A stretch of DNA of 28,593 nucleotides. It comes from an uncultured Eubacteriales bacterium (GTDB taxonomy: Bacteria > Bacillota > Clostridia > Oscillospirales > Acutalibacteraceae). A program made the translations under genes and the position numbers. The stretch is from assembly GCA_934486705.1 (NCBI GenBank), contig CAKSQS010000032.1:1-28593 (forward strand). The letters are read 5' to 3'. Positions 8,237 to 15,412 of the stretch are shown piece after piece (within the stretch, counting starts at the first letter, position 1; every line of letters begins with the position of its first letter). Below the pieces are notes generated by a model, which was given only the letters and a program-made list of their open reading frames with translations, was not told the DNA's origin and made no database searches.

Positions 8237-8999
8237 CAGGCGGGGTTTTTCCGTATTTTGCGGGCGATACCCCGACAGACGCCTTGAAAACCTTTGAAAA
8301 ATACAAAGAATCGGAAAACCCGCAGGAAAGCGCGGTTGATTTTACCGAAAAGCCGCGCTCCAAAAATTCCTTGGCGCGGTCAAGTCTGTATTTCATAAGA
8401 TATGCGCCGGGCGGAGTGGCGCATACCCGTATAAAGCACCTGTGCAGCGTGGCGCGGCTTATGCAGAGCGTATCGCACACCGTCGAAAGGTCGAAATCGG
8501 GCTTATAAAAATTATTTTCCATTAAGGACCGCGCAGAATCAAAGCATTCGTTTTCGCCCGATTTTGCACGGTTTTCAAACAGATCGGCGTAAACGCCGAG
8601 TATTGCTAAGGCTGTGCCGTTTACGGTGTTTCTTTGCGCCCCTAAGCTTATTCCGTTTATAACATTAAAAAGCGGCATTATTTTTTCTCGGCTTACCGCG
8701 CCGATTATACAGTTATCCCTTGCAAAAGCAATACGGTGAAGCAGGGAAGCATATTTTTCCCCGTCAAACTCTATCCATGTGTACTCCCACGGCTCTTTTT
8801 CATCGGGGTAATACGCGATATTATCAAACGGGCGTATTAAAAAGCTTTCCCCTGCCGATAAGGCATAGCTTTTACTCCCGTTTATAAACGTTCCCTTACC
8901 TCTTATTATATAGTGCAGCACATAGCAGGTGCGTATTCCCAGCCCCCATGAATGCAAATCGGCGCAATCCTGCCGCCCGTAATTGACCGTACCGGACAT
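8226..8999 (-). CDS. AraC-family transcriptional regulator
   Basis: The start is set at the ATG at 8999 because GGGAGG lies 6-7 bases upstream; an in-frame TTG at 9020 lies upstream of that site. The 257-residue protein has an N-terminal cupin-like effector domain (residues ~10-100: YVLHYIIRGKGTFINGSKSY, AGESFLIRPFDNIAYYPDEKEPWEYTWIEF) and a C-terminal double helix-turn-helix domain. The latter contains DLSTVCDTLCISRATLHRCF and the family signature ALSCGFSDSLYFSKVFKASVGVSPAKY. It diverges from the GH27 gene over a ~113-bp spacer, the classic arrangement for a sugar-responsive activator of the neighbouring glycosidase, similar in layout to MsmR/RafR systems. Target and inducer are inferred only. 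Confidence 0.9.
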   Translation of the reverse strand: MSGTVNYGRQDCADLHSWGLGIRTCYVLHYIIRGKGTFINGSKSYALSAGESFLIRPFDNIAYYPDEKEPWEYTWIEFDGEKYASLLHRIAFARDNCIIGAVSREKIMPLFNVINGISLGAQRNTVNGTALAILGVYADLFENRAKSGENECFDSARSLMENNFYKPDFDLSTVCDTLCISRATLHRCFIRVCATPPGAYLMKYRLDRAKEFLERGFSVKSTALSCGFSDSLYFSKVFKASVGVSPAKYGKTPPATE

Positions 9000-9071
9000 A
9001 AAAAGCCTCCCGTGAAACAAAAATACATATTATTGCGATAAAATACCATAGAAAATGATATCTTTACACCA

Positions 9072-9103
9072 TATAATTAGTTTACAGTATTTTATTACGG
9101 AGG
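9072..9103 (+). promoter_or_regulatory. Probable activator-dependent promoter and ribosome binding site of the GH27 gene
   Basis: A perfect -10 hexamer TATAAT lies at 9072-9077, but no good -35 box is found 16-18 bp upstream (around 9049-9054). This fits a promoter that needs an activator such as the divergent AraC protein. The ribosome binding site GGAGG is at 9099-9103, before the ATG at 9113. Confidence 0.5.
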
Positions 9104-9112
9104 TCAAGAAAA

Positions 9113-10240
9113 ATGATTAAAAACACACCCCCTATGGGCTGGAACTCATGGAACACTTTCGGCGCGGATATAAACGAGCAGTTAATTAAGGACACTGCGG
9201 ACAAAATGGTTGAAAGCGGACTTTTGGCGGCGGGCTATGATTACCTTGTTATAGACGACTGCTGGTCATTAAAGGAGCGCGACGAAAACGGCAGGCTTGC
9301 AGCCGATCCCGAAAAGTTCCCGAACGGAATGAAAGCCGTTGCCGATTACGTACACTCAAAGGGTTTGAAATTCGGTATGTATTCGTGCGCGGGAAATCTT
9401 ACCTGTGCAGGCTACCCCGGCAGCTTTGAGCATGAATTTACCGATGCCGAAACCTTTGCGGAGTGGGGCGTGGATTTTCTTAAATACGATTACTGCTACC
9501 ACAGCAACATAATTCACGGCAAGTATTTGTACCGCCGCATGGGCACTGCGCTTAAAAACTGCGGAAGAGACATACTTTTCAGCGCCTGCTCCTGGGGGGC
9601 TGACAATACCGCCGAATGGATGCGCGAAACAGGTGCGAATATGTGGCGCTCCACCGGCGACATATTCGATACTTGGAAATCAATCAAAACCCTTACCGAA
9701 GAGCAGGAAAGCATATTCGCTTACGGCGGCAAGGGCTGCTTTAACGATATGGATATGCTCGTGGTAGGTATGTACGGCAAGGGCAACGTAGGTCTTGAGG
9801 GGCTTAACGACACGCAGTATAAAACCCATTTTTCAATATGGGCGCTGCTCGGCTCGCCGCTTATGATAGGCTGCGATATACGCAATATGAACGACGAGAC
9901 CCTTAAAATACTCACCAATAAGGAGCTTATAAAAATAAATCAGGATGAGGATTGCCGCCAGGTATTCAAGCTCACACCTATTTGGAACGATAATGTCAAG
10001 GCATATGCACGCAACCTTGAAAACGGCGATATTGCAATTGGGTTCTTTAACTTTTCTGATAAAGAAGGTCCGGTAAGGTTAAATCTTGACGAATTGGGAC
10101 TGCCCGAAAGCACCGGCAAAACGCTTTGCATGCATAACTTGTGGGAAAACGAAACTGTAACGGTTAAAAACGGCACATATTTACATAAAATTAAGCCTTA
10201 CGAAACCTTGGTATATCGTTGCAAAGTGGTAAATAAGTAA
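9113..10240 (+). CDS. GH27 alpha-galactosidase (intracellular)
   Basis: A 375-residue clan GH-D glycoside hydrolase. It begins with the family signature PPMGWNSWNTFG and continues with YDYLVIDDCW and KFGMYSCAG. The catalytic nucleophile is Asp126 in FLKYDYC and the acid/base is Asp183 in WRSTGDI. A C-terminal beta domain follows (~290-375). No signal peptide is present, so it acts in the cytoplasm on imported alpha-galactosides such as melibiose or raffinose. The length is normal for bacterial GH27. The related GH27 activities (beta-L-arabinopyranosidase, isomaltodextranase) are less likely but cannot be excluded. It is followed without a gap by a small zinc-ribbon gene and flanked by a divergent AraC regulator. 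No sugar transporter is seen in the window. Confidence 0.92.
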   Translation: MIKNTPPMGWNSWNTFGADINEQLIKDTADKMVESGLLAAGYDYLVIDDCWSLKERDENGRLAADPEKFPNGMKAVADYVHSKGLKFGMYSCAGNLTCAGYPGSFEHEFTDAETFAEWGVDFLKYDYCYHSNIIHGKYLYRRMGTALKNCGRDILFSACSWGADNTAEWMRETGANMWRSTGDIFDTWKSIKTLTEEQESIFAYGGKGCFNDMDMLVVGMYGKGNVGLEGLNDTQYKTHFSIWALLGSPLMIGCDIRNMNDETLKILTNKELIKINQDEDCRQVFKLTPIWNDNVKAYARNLENGDIAIGFFNFSDKEGPVRLNLDELGLPESTGKTLCMHNLWENETVTVKNGTYLHKIKPYETLVYRCKVVNK

Positions 10241-10431
10241 TGAGTCTCTGTATTCGTTGCGGAAAAGAGCTTACCTATAACGAAATAGGCGCGCATAAAA
10301 AGTTTATAAATCGCGGCAGCCGTGAATTTATGTGCATAAGCTGCCTTTCAGCCGAGCTGCATATTCCCGAAAAGCTTATATATGAAAAAATAGAGCACTT
10401 TAAAAAGCAGGGCTGCACGCTTTTTGTTTAA
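10240..10431 (+). CDS. Small zinc-ribbon protein of unknown function
   Basis: A 63-residue protein whose ATG overlaps the stop of the GH27 gene (TAATG), so it is probably translationally coupled. Two CxxC knuckles (Cys4/Cys7 in CIRCG and Cys32/Cys35 in CISC) form a four-Cys zinc ribbon, followed by a helical tail (PEKLIYEKIEHFKKQGCTLFV). I do not recognise a characterised family. The intact reading frame, coupled start and paired Cys motifs support a real gene. It may be a small nucleic-acid- or protein-binding accessory, but that is a guess. Confidence 0.7.
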   Translation: MSLCIRCGKELTYNEIGAHKKFINRGSREFMCISCLSAELHIPEKLIYEKIEHFKKQGCTLFV

Positions 10432-10437
10432 AAAACC

Positions 10438-10466
10438 TTGACAAATTTTATGCATGGTGCTATAAT
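10438..10466 (+). promoter_or_regulatory. Perfect-consensus sigma-A promoter of the aminotransferase leader
   Basis: TTGACA (10438-10443) and TATAAT (10461-10466) are both perfect matches with a 17-bp spacer. Transcription is predicted near 10473, about 225 nt before the start codon of the branched-chain aminotransferase. Confidence 0.9.
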
Positions 10467-10472
10467 GTCATC

Positions 10473-10663
10473 AAATTTCAAAAAGCTGTGAAGAAGGCGG
10501 TCCGAAATCGGCGCTCGGTGTAAAGCGCAGGCGTTAATTTCATTTGACCGATTACCTCGGCGACGGAAAGCCGAAAATTCAGCAGGCTTTCCCATAATTG
10601 TTTCGTAAAGAATTTAATTCGGCGACCGTCTCAAAGCAGCGCTTTGAGACGGTCGCCTCTTTT
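10473..10663 (+). ncRNA. Structured 5' leader with attenuator upstream of the branched-chain aminotransferase (class unknown)
   Basis: Between the promoter and the gene lies ~190 nt of potential structure. GCGCT (10511-10515) pairs with AGCGC (10524-10528). AATCGG (10506-10511) can pair with CCGATT (10548-10553). TCGGC (10557-10561) with GCCGA (10570-10574) competes with GGAAAGCC (10565-10572) pairing to GGCTTTCC (10585-10592). A strong terminator ends it. No T-box UGG sequence is present, and I recognise no known riboswitch core. The alternatives are an uncharacterised attenuator/riboswitch or an independent small RNA. Confidence 0.55.
10621..10663 (+). terminator. Intrinsic terminator (17-bp stem) in the leader before the aminotransferase
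   Basis: Bases 10621-10637 pair perfectly with 10641-10657 (stem beginning GGCGACCGTC) around a 3-nt loop, followed by TCTTTT. It ends only 34 bp before the ATG at 10697, so it should control read-through into the gene. The element GGCGAC of the 5' arm also occurs upstream at 10559-10564, which would allow an alternative pairing with the 3' arm. Confidence 0.88.
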
Positions 10664-10696
10664 TACGGAATCGGCTTTGAAAGGAATGTGTTTAAA

Positions 10697-11761
10697 ATGG
10701 AAATTAAAATTACAAAAGCGCCTGTTTTAAAGGAAAAGCCGGACAGCAGCACCTTAGGCTTCGGCAAAATATTCACCGACCATATGTTTATGATGGATTA
10801 CTCCACCGAAAACGGCTGGCACGACGCGCGAATAGTGCCGTTCGGCAATATTTCGCTGCACCCCGCGTCTACCGTGCTGCACTACGGCTCTGAAATATTT
10901 GAAGGCTTAAAGGCATACCGCCGCAAGGACGGCAAGGTTCAGCTCTTCCGCCCGATTGAAAATATAAAGCGGCTCAATAATTCTGCCGAGCGCCTTTGCC
11001 TGCCGCAAATACCCGAAGGGGATTTTATGCATATATTAGATACCTTTATAGGTCTTGAGCAGGACTGGACTCCCTCTGCCGAGGGCACTTCGCTTTACAT
11101 ACGCCCCTTTATGTTCGGTAACGATGAAAGCTTGGGCGTTCACGCGGTTCACCACGCAACCTTTGTTATTATTCTGTCACCTGTGGGCAGCTATTATAAA
11201 GAGGGCATTAACCCCGTTAAAATTATGATTGAGGATAAGGACGTACGCGCCGTGCGCGGCGGCACGGGCTACGCAAAGTGCGGCGGAAACTATGCCGCAA
11301 GCAACCGCGCGGGCGAAAGAGCCGAGGAAAAGGGCTATTCGCAGGTTTTGTGGCTTGACGGCGTAGAACGCAAGTACATAGAAGAGGTGGGGGCTATGAA
11401 CGTTATGTTCAAAATTGACGGCGAAATAGTCACCCCCGCGCTTACGGGCTCAATTCTCCCGGGAATTACGCGCAAATCCTGTATTGAGGTTTTAAAGGAC
11501 GAGGGCTATAAGGTAAGCGAGCGGCTTTTAAGCGTTGACGAGCTCGGCGAGGCGCTGAAAAACGGCAAGCTTGAAGAGGCTTGGGGCTGCGGCACTGCGG
11601 CTGTGGTTTCCCCGATAGGCGAGCTTTGCTATAAGGATGTTAAATATACCGTAAACGGCGGGAAAATAGGCGACGTGACCAGGCATCTCTACGATACTCT
11701 TACGGGTATTCAGTGGGGCAAGCTGCCCGATAACAGGGGCTGGACCTACCCGATTAAATAG
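10697..11761 (+). CDS. ilvE: Branched-chain amino acid aminotransferase
   Basis: The start is the ATG at 10697 with AAGGA about 11 bases upstream. An in-frame TTG at 10598 is rejected because it would place the terminator hairpin inside the gene. The 354-residue fold-type IV PLP enzyme matches the larger (BCAT2-like) branch: LHYGSEIFEGLKAY near the N-terminus, catalytic Lys194 in GYAKCGGNYAASNRAGE, then EEVGAMNVMF and the phosphate-binding TGSILPGITRKS. It interconverts leucine, isoleucine and valine with their 2-oxo acids using 2-oxoglutarate/glutamate, the last step of synthesis or the first of breakdown. It stands alone, without ilvB/C/D or leu genes nearby, behind a regulated leader. Confidence 0.93.
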   Translation: MEIKITKAPVLKEKPDSSTLGFGKIFTDHMFMMDYSTENGWHDARIVPFGNISLHPASTVLHYGSEIFEGLKAYRRKDGKVQLFRPIENIKRLNNSAERLCLPQIPEGDFMHILDTFIGLEQDWTPSAEGTSLYIRPFMFGNDESLGVHAVHHATFVIILSPVGSYYKEGINPVKIMIEDKDVRAVRGGTGYAKCGGNYAASNRAGERAEEKGYSQVLWLDGVERKYIEEVGAMNVMFKIDGEIVTPALTGSILPGITRKSCIEVLKDEGYKVSERLLSVDELGEALKNGKLEEAWGCGTAAVVSPIGELCYKDVKYTVNGGKIGDVTRHLYDTLTGIQWGKLPDNRGWTYPIK

Positions 11762-11794
11762 TGCCGCATTTCCGTTCCGTCTTTGCCTGCGGCA

Positions 11795-12003
11795 ACGGTT
11801 TGTGCAAAAGAAAGGCTCCCTTCTTTTCGGCTTTGCCGAAACAGAGGGGAGCTGTCAACGAAGTTGACTGAGGGGTATTTTTCGGTCTGTAACAACCCCT
11901 TCGTCTTTGCCCGAGGCAAATCAGCGCCCCAAGCCTTTAGGGGAGAGGGCCGCGCGTATGCGTGGCGAGGGGATTTCTTCAGCACACCGCTCAATAACGC
12001 CGC
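11795..12003. repeat. Intergenic palindromic repeat, copy 1
   Basis: This gene-free stretch lies between convergent genes. Its right ~130 bp (11872-12002, from GGGTATTTTTCG to AACGCCG) matches 14950-15081 closely over the whole length. Its left part contains GAGGGGAGCTGTCAACGAAG, related to 15296-15325. Short hairpins occur, such as TTTCGGC/GCCGAAA near 11825-11841. Reading frames across it are not credible genes. Confidence 0.8.
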
Positions 12004-12010
12004 CAAAGGG

Positions 12011-14539
12011 CTATTTTTCTGCCAAACGCTTTTTCAGGGCAATTAAATCAAGTATGTTTAGCTTGCCGTCGCCGTTGGGGTCGCACTCGGCGGTTTTGTT
12101 CGAGAGCAAAATGCGCTTAAGATGTGTAAGGTCGGTTGCGGAAACCGCGCAATCAAGGTCAATATCAAACGGCACGTCACTTTCGGCAATGCCGCAATCT
12201 ATACACTCCCCGTCAAGAAACCAGTGTCCGTTTTTTGCAAAACCTAAAACAAAGTAGGTTTCGCCGCAGGTCAGGCATTTGTAATAATCGCCGTTATCCT
12301 TTGTGCAGGTTGCGTTTTGGTGCTTTACCAATTCGCCTTGCTTGTGTCCCTTTGCTTTGGTGATGCGCGTTTCGGTTTCGTCACATTTGCCGCAGCGGCG
12401 TATTTCCACCCCATCGTCCGTGCAGGTCAGCTTTTTTGTCTCCGTCCAATCACCGAAGCTGTGCCCTGTGGCGGCAACATAATTGACCTTGTATCTAAGG
12501 CCGCAGTTTAAACACTTTACAACATCGTAGCCGTCGGTTGTGCAGGTGGGTGTTACTGCTTTAATAAGGCTCGGGTCGTGATGTGCGGGAATAACCAAAT
12601 CGGTTATTTCGTTTTTATCTTTATCAAAATATTTATGGCAAACAGAGCATTCATAATGCTCCCTTACGCCGCTTTCGGTGCAGGTCTCGGGTATTCTCAA
12701 AATCCATTCGCCGAACTCGTGCTCCGCCGGTATAGTCGTATCGGTTATTTCCTCTTTATTATTATCAAAGTATTTATGGCAAACAGAGCACTCGTAATGC
12801 CCCTTTACCCCGTCCTCGGTGCAGGTCGCGGGTATTTCCGAAATCCACCCGCCGAGCTCATGCCCCGTGGCGGCAACATAATTGACCGTGTATCTGTAGC
12901 CGCAGCTTGAACATTTTACAATATCGTAGCCATCGTCTGTGCAGGTAAGAGGTATTTTTTTAAGCAACTCCGGAGTGTGGTGCGCAGGTATTGCCAAATC
13001 GGTTATCTCGTTTTTATCTTTATCAAAGTATTTGTGGCAAACGGAGCATTCGTAATACCCCTTTACCCCGCCCTCGGTGCAGGTTGCAGGTATTTCCGAA
13101 ACCCACTCGCCCAAACTGTGACCGTTAATATCGCAATCCGTGGCATTATAAATTATTTCCGCGTTTGACGGAATGCGACTGTATTCTAAATTGATTTTAT
13201 TCCATTCCTCTTTACTGCCTGTATAATATATTATTTTAAGTGCGGTGCAACCGCTAAAAGCACCATAATCTATGCTTGTAACACTGTTAGATATGGCTAT
13301 ACTTGTAAGTCCTCTGCAACCGGAAAATGCATTGTAACCTATACTTGTAACACCATATGATATAGTTATACTTGTAAGACTTGTGCAATAGTAAAATGCC
13401 TCATTACCTATACCTGTAACACTGTTAGGTATGACTATACTTGTAAGTCCTGCGCAACCTCTAAAAGCACCATAATCTATGCTTGTTACACCATATGGTA
13501 TAACGCTGTCTTTACAGCCCGAAATAAGCTTATTTGTATCCTTTTCTATTATGCAGTTTCCGCTTGAATAGTATTTTTCATTTTTAGTGTCTACAGTAAT
13601 GCTACTAAGACCTTTGCAATCGGAAAATACATGGTTACCTATACTTGTGACACTATTAGGTATAGTTATACTTGTGAGACCTGAGCACAGATAAAATACA
13701 TAGCTACCTATACTTGTGACACTATTAGGTATGGTTATACTCGTAAGACTTAAGCAATTGGCAAATGCACTACTGCCTATAATTGTAACACTATCTGGTA
13801 TGGTTATACTTTTAAGACCTTCGCAACTGGAAAATGCATGTTGATCTATACTTGTTAAACTATTAGATATGGTTATACTTGTAAGATCTCTGCAATAGGA
13901 AAATGCACTCTCACCTATACTTGTAACACTATTGGGTATGCTTATACTTGTAAGACCTTTGCAACCGTAAAATGCACTGTCGCCTATACTTGTAACACCA
14001 TATGGTATAATGCTGTTTTTGCAACCTAAAATAAGATTATTTGTATCTTTTTCTATTATGCAGTTTCCGCTTGAATAATATTTTTTATTTTTAATGTTTA
14101 CCGTAAGACTACTAAGCCCTGTACAACCTAAAAATGCCCATGTATCTATAGTTGTAACACTGTTAGGTATAGTTATTCTTGTAAGCCCTGTGCAATAGGA
14201 AAATGCCCATGTATCTATAGTTGTAACACTATTAGGTATGGTTATACTTGTAAGACCTTTGCAATCGTAAAATGCATTTCCACCTATACTTGTAACTTTA
14301 TCTCCGATAGTGACATATTTCATATCACTGCAATATTGATACCAAGGTACTGCGTCATTGCTACTATAACCATACATATCCCCCGTGCCGCTTATTGTAA
14401 GCGTTGCGGTCTCGGTATTATAGCTCCAGGTAAGATTATTTCCGCATATGCCGCTTGTTTCCCCCGCGGCGAATACGGAGGTAGGAATTATTGACAGAAT
14501 AAGCGCCGTGCAGATTAAGAACGATAAAAGCTTTTTCAT
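12011..14539 (-). CDS. BspA-like LRR surface protein with seven C-CxxC-H modules and C-terminal dockerin
   Basis: The start is the ATG at 14539 preceded by AAGGAG; an in-frame ATG at 14584 lies further upstream of that site and is rejected. The 842-residue protein shows a signal peptide (MKKLLSFLICTALILSIIPTSVFAAG), ~15 BspA-type LRR_5 units (to ~residue 455; ITIPNSVTSIGxxAFxxC), and seven modules of pattern TCTxDG...CxxC...GH/AHH (~470-760). It ends in a type I dockerin with loops DIDLDCAVSATD and DPNGDGKLNILD. The block containing KYYSSGNCIIEKDTN occurs twice. It is probably displayed through cohesin docking; adhesion or ligand binding is inferred. Each module offers three Cys and one or two His, a plausible zinc site. 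It has its own promoter region with a TTGCAA operator. The LRR DNA is more AT-rich than neighbouring genes. Confidence 0.87.
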   Translation of the reverse strand: MKKLLSFLICTALILSIIPTSVFAAGETSGICGNNLTWSYNTETATLTISGTGDMYGYSSNDAVPWYQYCSDMKYVTIGDKVTSIGGNAFYDCKGLTSITIPNSVTTIDTWAFSYCTGLTRITIPNSVTTIDTWAFLGCTGLSSLTVNIKNKKYYSSGNCIIEKDTNNLILGCKNSIIPYGVTSIGDSAFYGCKGLTSISIPNSVTSIGESAFSYCRDLTSITISNSLTSIDQHAFSSCEGLKSITIPDSVTIIGSSAFANCLSLTSITIPNSVTSIGSYVFYLCSGLTSITIPNSVTSIGNHVFSDCKGLSSITVDTKNEKYYSSGNCIIEKDTNKLISGCKDSVIPYGVTSIDYGAFRGCAGLTSIVIPNSVTGIGNEAFYYCTSLTSITISYGVTSIGYNAFSGCRGLTSIAISNSVTSIDYGAFSGCTALKIIYYTGSKEEWNKINLEYSRIPSNAEIIYNATDCDINGHSLGEWVSEIPATCTEGGVKGYYECSVCHKYFDKDKNEITDLAIPAHHTPELLKKIPLTCTDDGYDIVKCSSCGYRYTVNYVAATGHELGGWISEIPATCTEDGVKGHYECSVCHKYFDNNKEEITDTTIPAEHEFGEWILRIPETCTESGVREHYECSVCHKYFDKDKNEITDLVIPAHHDPSLIKAVTPTCTTDGYDVVKCLNCGLRYKVNYVAATGHSFGDWTETKKLTCTDDGVEIRRCGKCDETETRITKAKGHKQGELVKHQNATCTKDNGDYYKCLTCGETYFVLGFAKNGHWFLDGECIDCGIAESDVPFDIDLDCAVSATDLTHLKRILLSNKTAECDPNGDGKLNILDLIALKKRLAEK
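13488..14120 (-). repeat. Duplicated ~125-bp block within the second LRR gene
   Basis: The DNA coding for KYYSSGNCIIEKDTN...GCK.S.IPYGVTSI occurs at about 13490-13615 and 13990-14115 with high identity. It interrupts the regular ~69-bp LRR repeats both times. This indicates a segmental duplication of a mixed LRR/insert unit. Confidence 0.75.
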
Positions 14540-14570
14540 TTTAAAATTTCTCCTTTTCCGACCAACTTTT

Positions 14571-14591
14571 ATTTGCAAATACATTGCAATT
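14571..14591. promoter_or_regulatory. Near-perfect copy of the TTGCAA-N5-TTGCAA operator before the second LRR gene
   Basis: ATTTGCAA (14571-14578) and TTGCAATT (14584-14591) with a 5-bp spacer differ from the 6779-6799 operator by one arm base, apart from the spacer. It sits 32 bp upstream of the start codon. On the minus strand a candidate promoter TTGCGA (14616-14611), 16 bp, TGTAAT (14594-14589) overlaps it, so it again covers the transcription start. Confidence 0.55.
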
Positions 14592-14642
14592 ACATATATT
14601 TAAGCATTTTTCGCAACAATGGTTTTGCCATTTTAAATTCCC

Positions 14643-14682
14643 CCCACAATTATCAAAAGGTATACTTTTTGATAATTGTGGG
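14643..14682. repeat. 40-bp near-perfect palindrome, first copy
   Basis: Bases 14643-14658 (CCCACAATTATCAAAA) are the exact inverse of 14667-14682 around a GTATAC centre. The 24-bp core (14651-14674) recurs at 14798-14821. It lies ~100 bp upstream of the second LRR gene. It could be an operator, a transposon end, or a hairpin former. Confidence 0.75.
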
Positions 14683-14797
14683 TATACATTTTTTAAGTCA
14701 ATTTCAGCAGTTAAAAATAACAAAATTTGAAAATATTTCCATTGAGGTATTGATTTTTAGAACATAATATGATATATTTTTAAACGAAGAACAGCAC

Positions 14798-14825
14798 TAT
14801 CAAAAAGTATACCTTTTGATAGTTG
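14798..14825. repeat. Second copy of the palindromic core, in inverted orientation
   Basis: Bases 14798-14821 are the exact reverse complement of 14651-14674. The match extends to 28 bp with one mismatch (through 14825 against 14647). The two cores have centres 147 bp apart. The ~120 bp between them is AT-rich with no credible gene. Confidence 0.75.
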
Positions 14826-14842
14826 AATTATAACCGAAACAC

Positions 14843-14887
14843 AAAAAGCAACCTGTCGCAGCTATAAAAACGGCAGGTTGCTTTTTT
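14843..14887. terminator. Bidirectional-looking hairpin terminator
   Basis: AAAAAGCAACCTG (14843-14855) pairs with CAGGTTGCTTTTT (14874-14886) in a 13-bp stem with an 18-nt loop. The T-run works on the plus strand and the A-run on the minus strand. No plus-strand gene ends just before it, so it may insulate the LRR promoter or end an unseen transcript. Confidence 0.7.
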
Positions 14888-14916
14888 GTTGCTGAAATAT
14901 TTTAGTTTGTCTATAA

Positions 14917-15081
14917 ATCTCCTCTTTGACGAGGGTTACTCCCCACAGTGGGGTATTTTTCGTTCTGTAACAACCCCTCCATCTTTGCCTGCGGCAAATA
15001 AGCGCCCCTTGCCCTAAAGGGGAGAGGGCCGCGCGTATGCGTGGCGAGGGGATTTTTTTAGCACACCGCTCAATAACGCCG
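14917..15081. repeat. Intergenic palindromic repeat, copy 2
   Basis: Positions 14950-15081 repeat 11872-12002 in the same orientation almost base for base, including the motif GAGAGGGCCGCGCGTATGCG and the end GCACACCGCTCAATAACGCC. It belongs to a gene-free stretch from 14540 to 15453 made of palindromes, repeats and terminators. Confidence 0.8.
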
Positions 15082-15150
15082 TTCTTCCTTTGTCATACTC
15101 TTATGCAGTGCCTTTGCGTTTGCGGTTGATTTTGTGCTATGCTTTGTTTT

Positions 15151-15267
15151 TTATATCCCTCCGTCTTTGCCTGCGGCAAATCCACCCACTGACGGTGGCG
15201 GTCTCCTCTGTCACTTCGTGACATCTCCTCACACTGTGAGGAGTCACCCTTTAGGCAAGGGAGGCAT
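15151..15267. repeat. Intergenic palindromic repeat, variant copy 3
   Basis: It starts CCCTCCGTCTTTGCCTGCGG and ends CCCTTTAGGCAAGGGAGG. It carries nested inverted repeats such as GTCACTTCGTGAC and CCTCACACTGTGAGG. The same outer sequences occur in reverse orientation at about 24888-25001. Confidence 0.7.
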
Positions 15268-15269
15268 TT

Positions 15270-15402
15270 GGCTCTCTTCTTTTGCGTTAGCAAATAGAGG
15301 GAAGCTGTCACGTTAGTGACTGAGGGGTATTCTTTCTAATGCTTAGCATGTAACAACCCCTCAGTCTCGTTTCACTCGCCAGCTCCCCTTACACAGGGGA
15401 GC
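15270..15402. repeat. Intergenic palindromic repeat, variant copy 4
   Basis: GACTGAGGGG (15318-15327) and CCCCTCAGTC (15357-15366) are inverted arms. They are flanked by a GTCAC-GTTA-GTGAC hairpin and by CTCCCCTTACACAGGGGAG (15383-15401). It shares the AGCTGTCA...GACTGAGGGGTATT core with copy 1. Confidence 0.7.
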
Positions 15403-15412
15403 CTATTTTTGC

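Noticed and set aside
8218..8508. 96-residue plus-strand reading frame after the glycosylase
   Set aside because: It is antisense to the AraC DNA-binding domain, whose family signature is clear on the minus strand.
10488..10523. Leader peptide from GTG at 10488 (11 codons)
   Set aside because: No Shine-Dalgarno sequence and only two valine codons; not a run of regulatory Leu/Ile/Val codons.
10473..10663. T-box riboswitch before the branched-chain aminotransferase gene
   Set aside because: No T-box sequence or even a UGG triplet occurs between the promoter and the terminator, and no Stem I signature is seen.
10598..10696. Longer N-terminus of the aminotransferase from TTG at 10598
   Set aside because: It would place the 17-bp terminator inside the coding region; the protein family begins at the ATG at 10697, which has its own AAGGA site.
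11907..12257. 116-residue plus-strand reading frame
   Set aside because: It lies across an intergenic repeat and the antisense of the dockerin-coding end; no ribosome binding site and low-complexity composition.
14540..14584. Upstream ATG start (14584) for the second LRR protein
   Set aside because: It overlaps the operator, adds a charged stretch before the signal peptide, and the AAGGAG site points to the ATG at 14539.
14643..14682. Intrinsic terminator
   Set aside because: The stem is strong but no gene ends there on either strand and no T-run follows; its core is repeated at 14798-14821, favouring a DNA element.
15093..15316. Short reading frames on both strands near 15.1-15.3 kb
   Set aside because: They are readings of the palindromic intergenic repeats.
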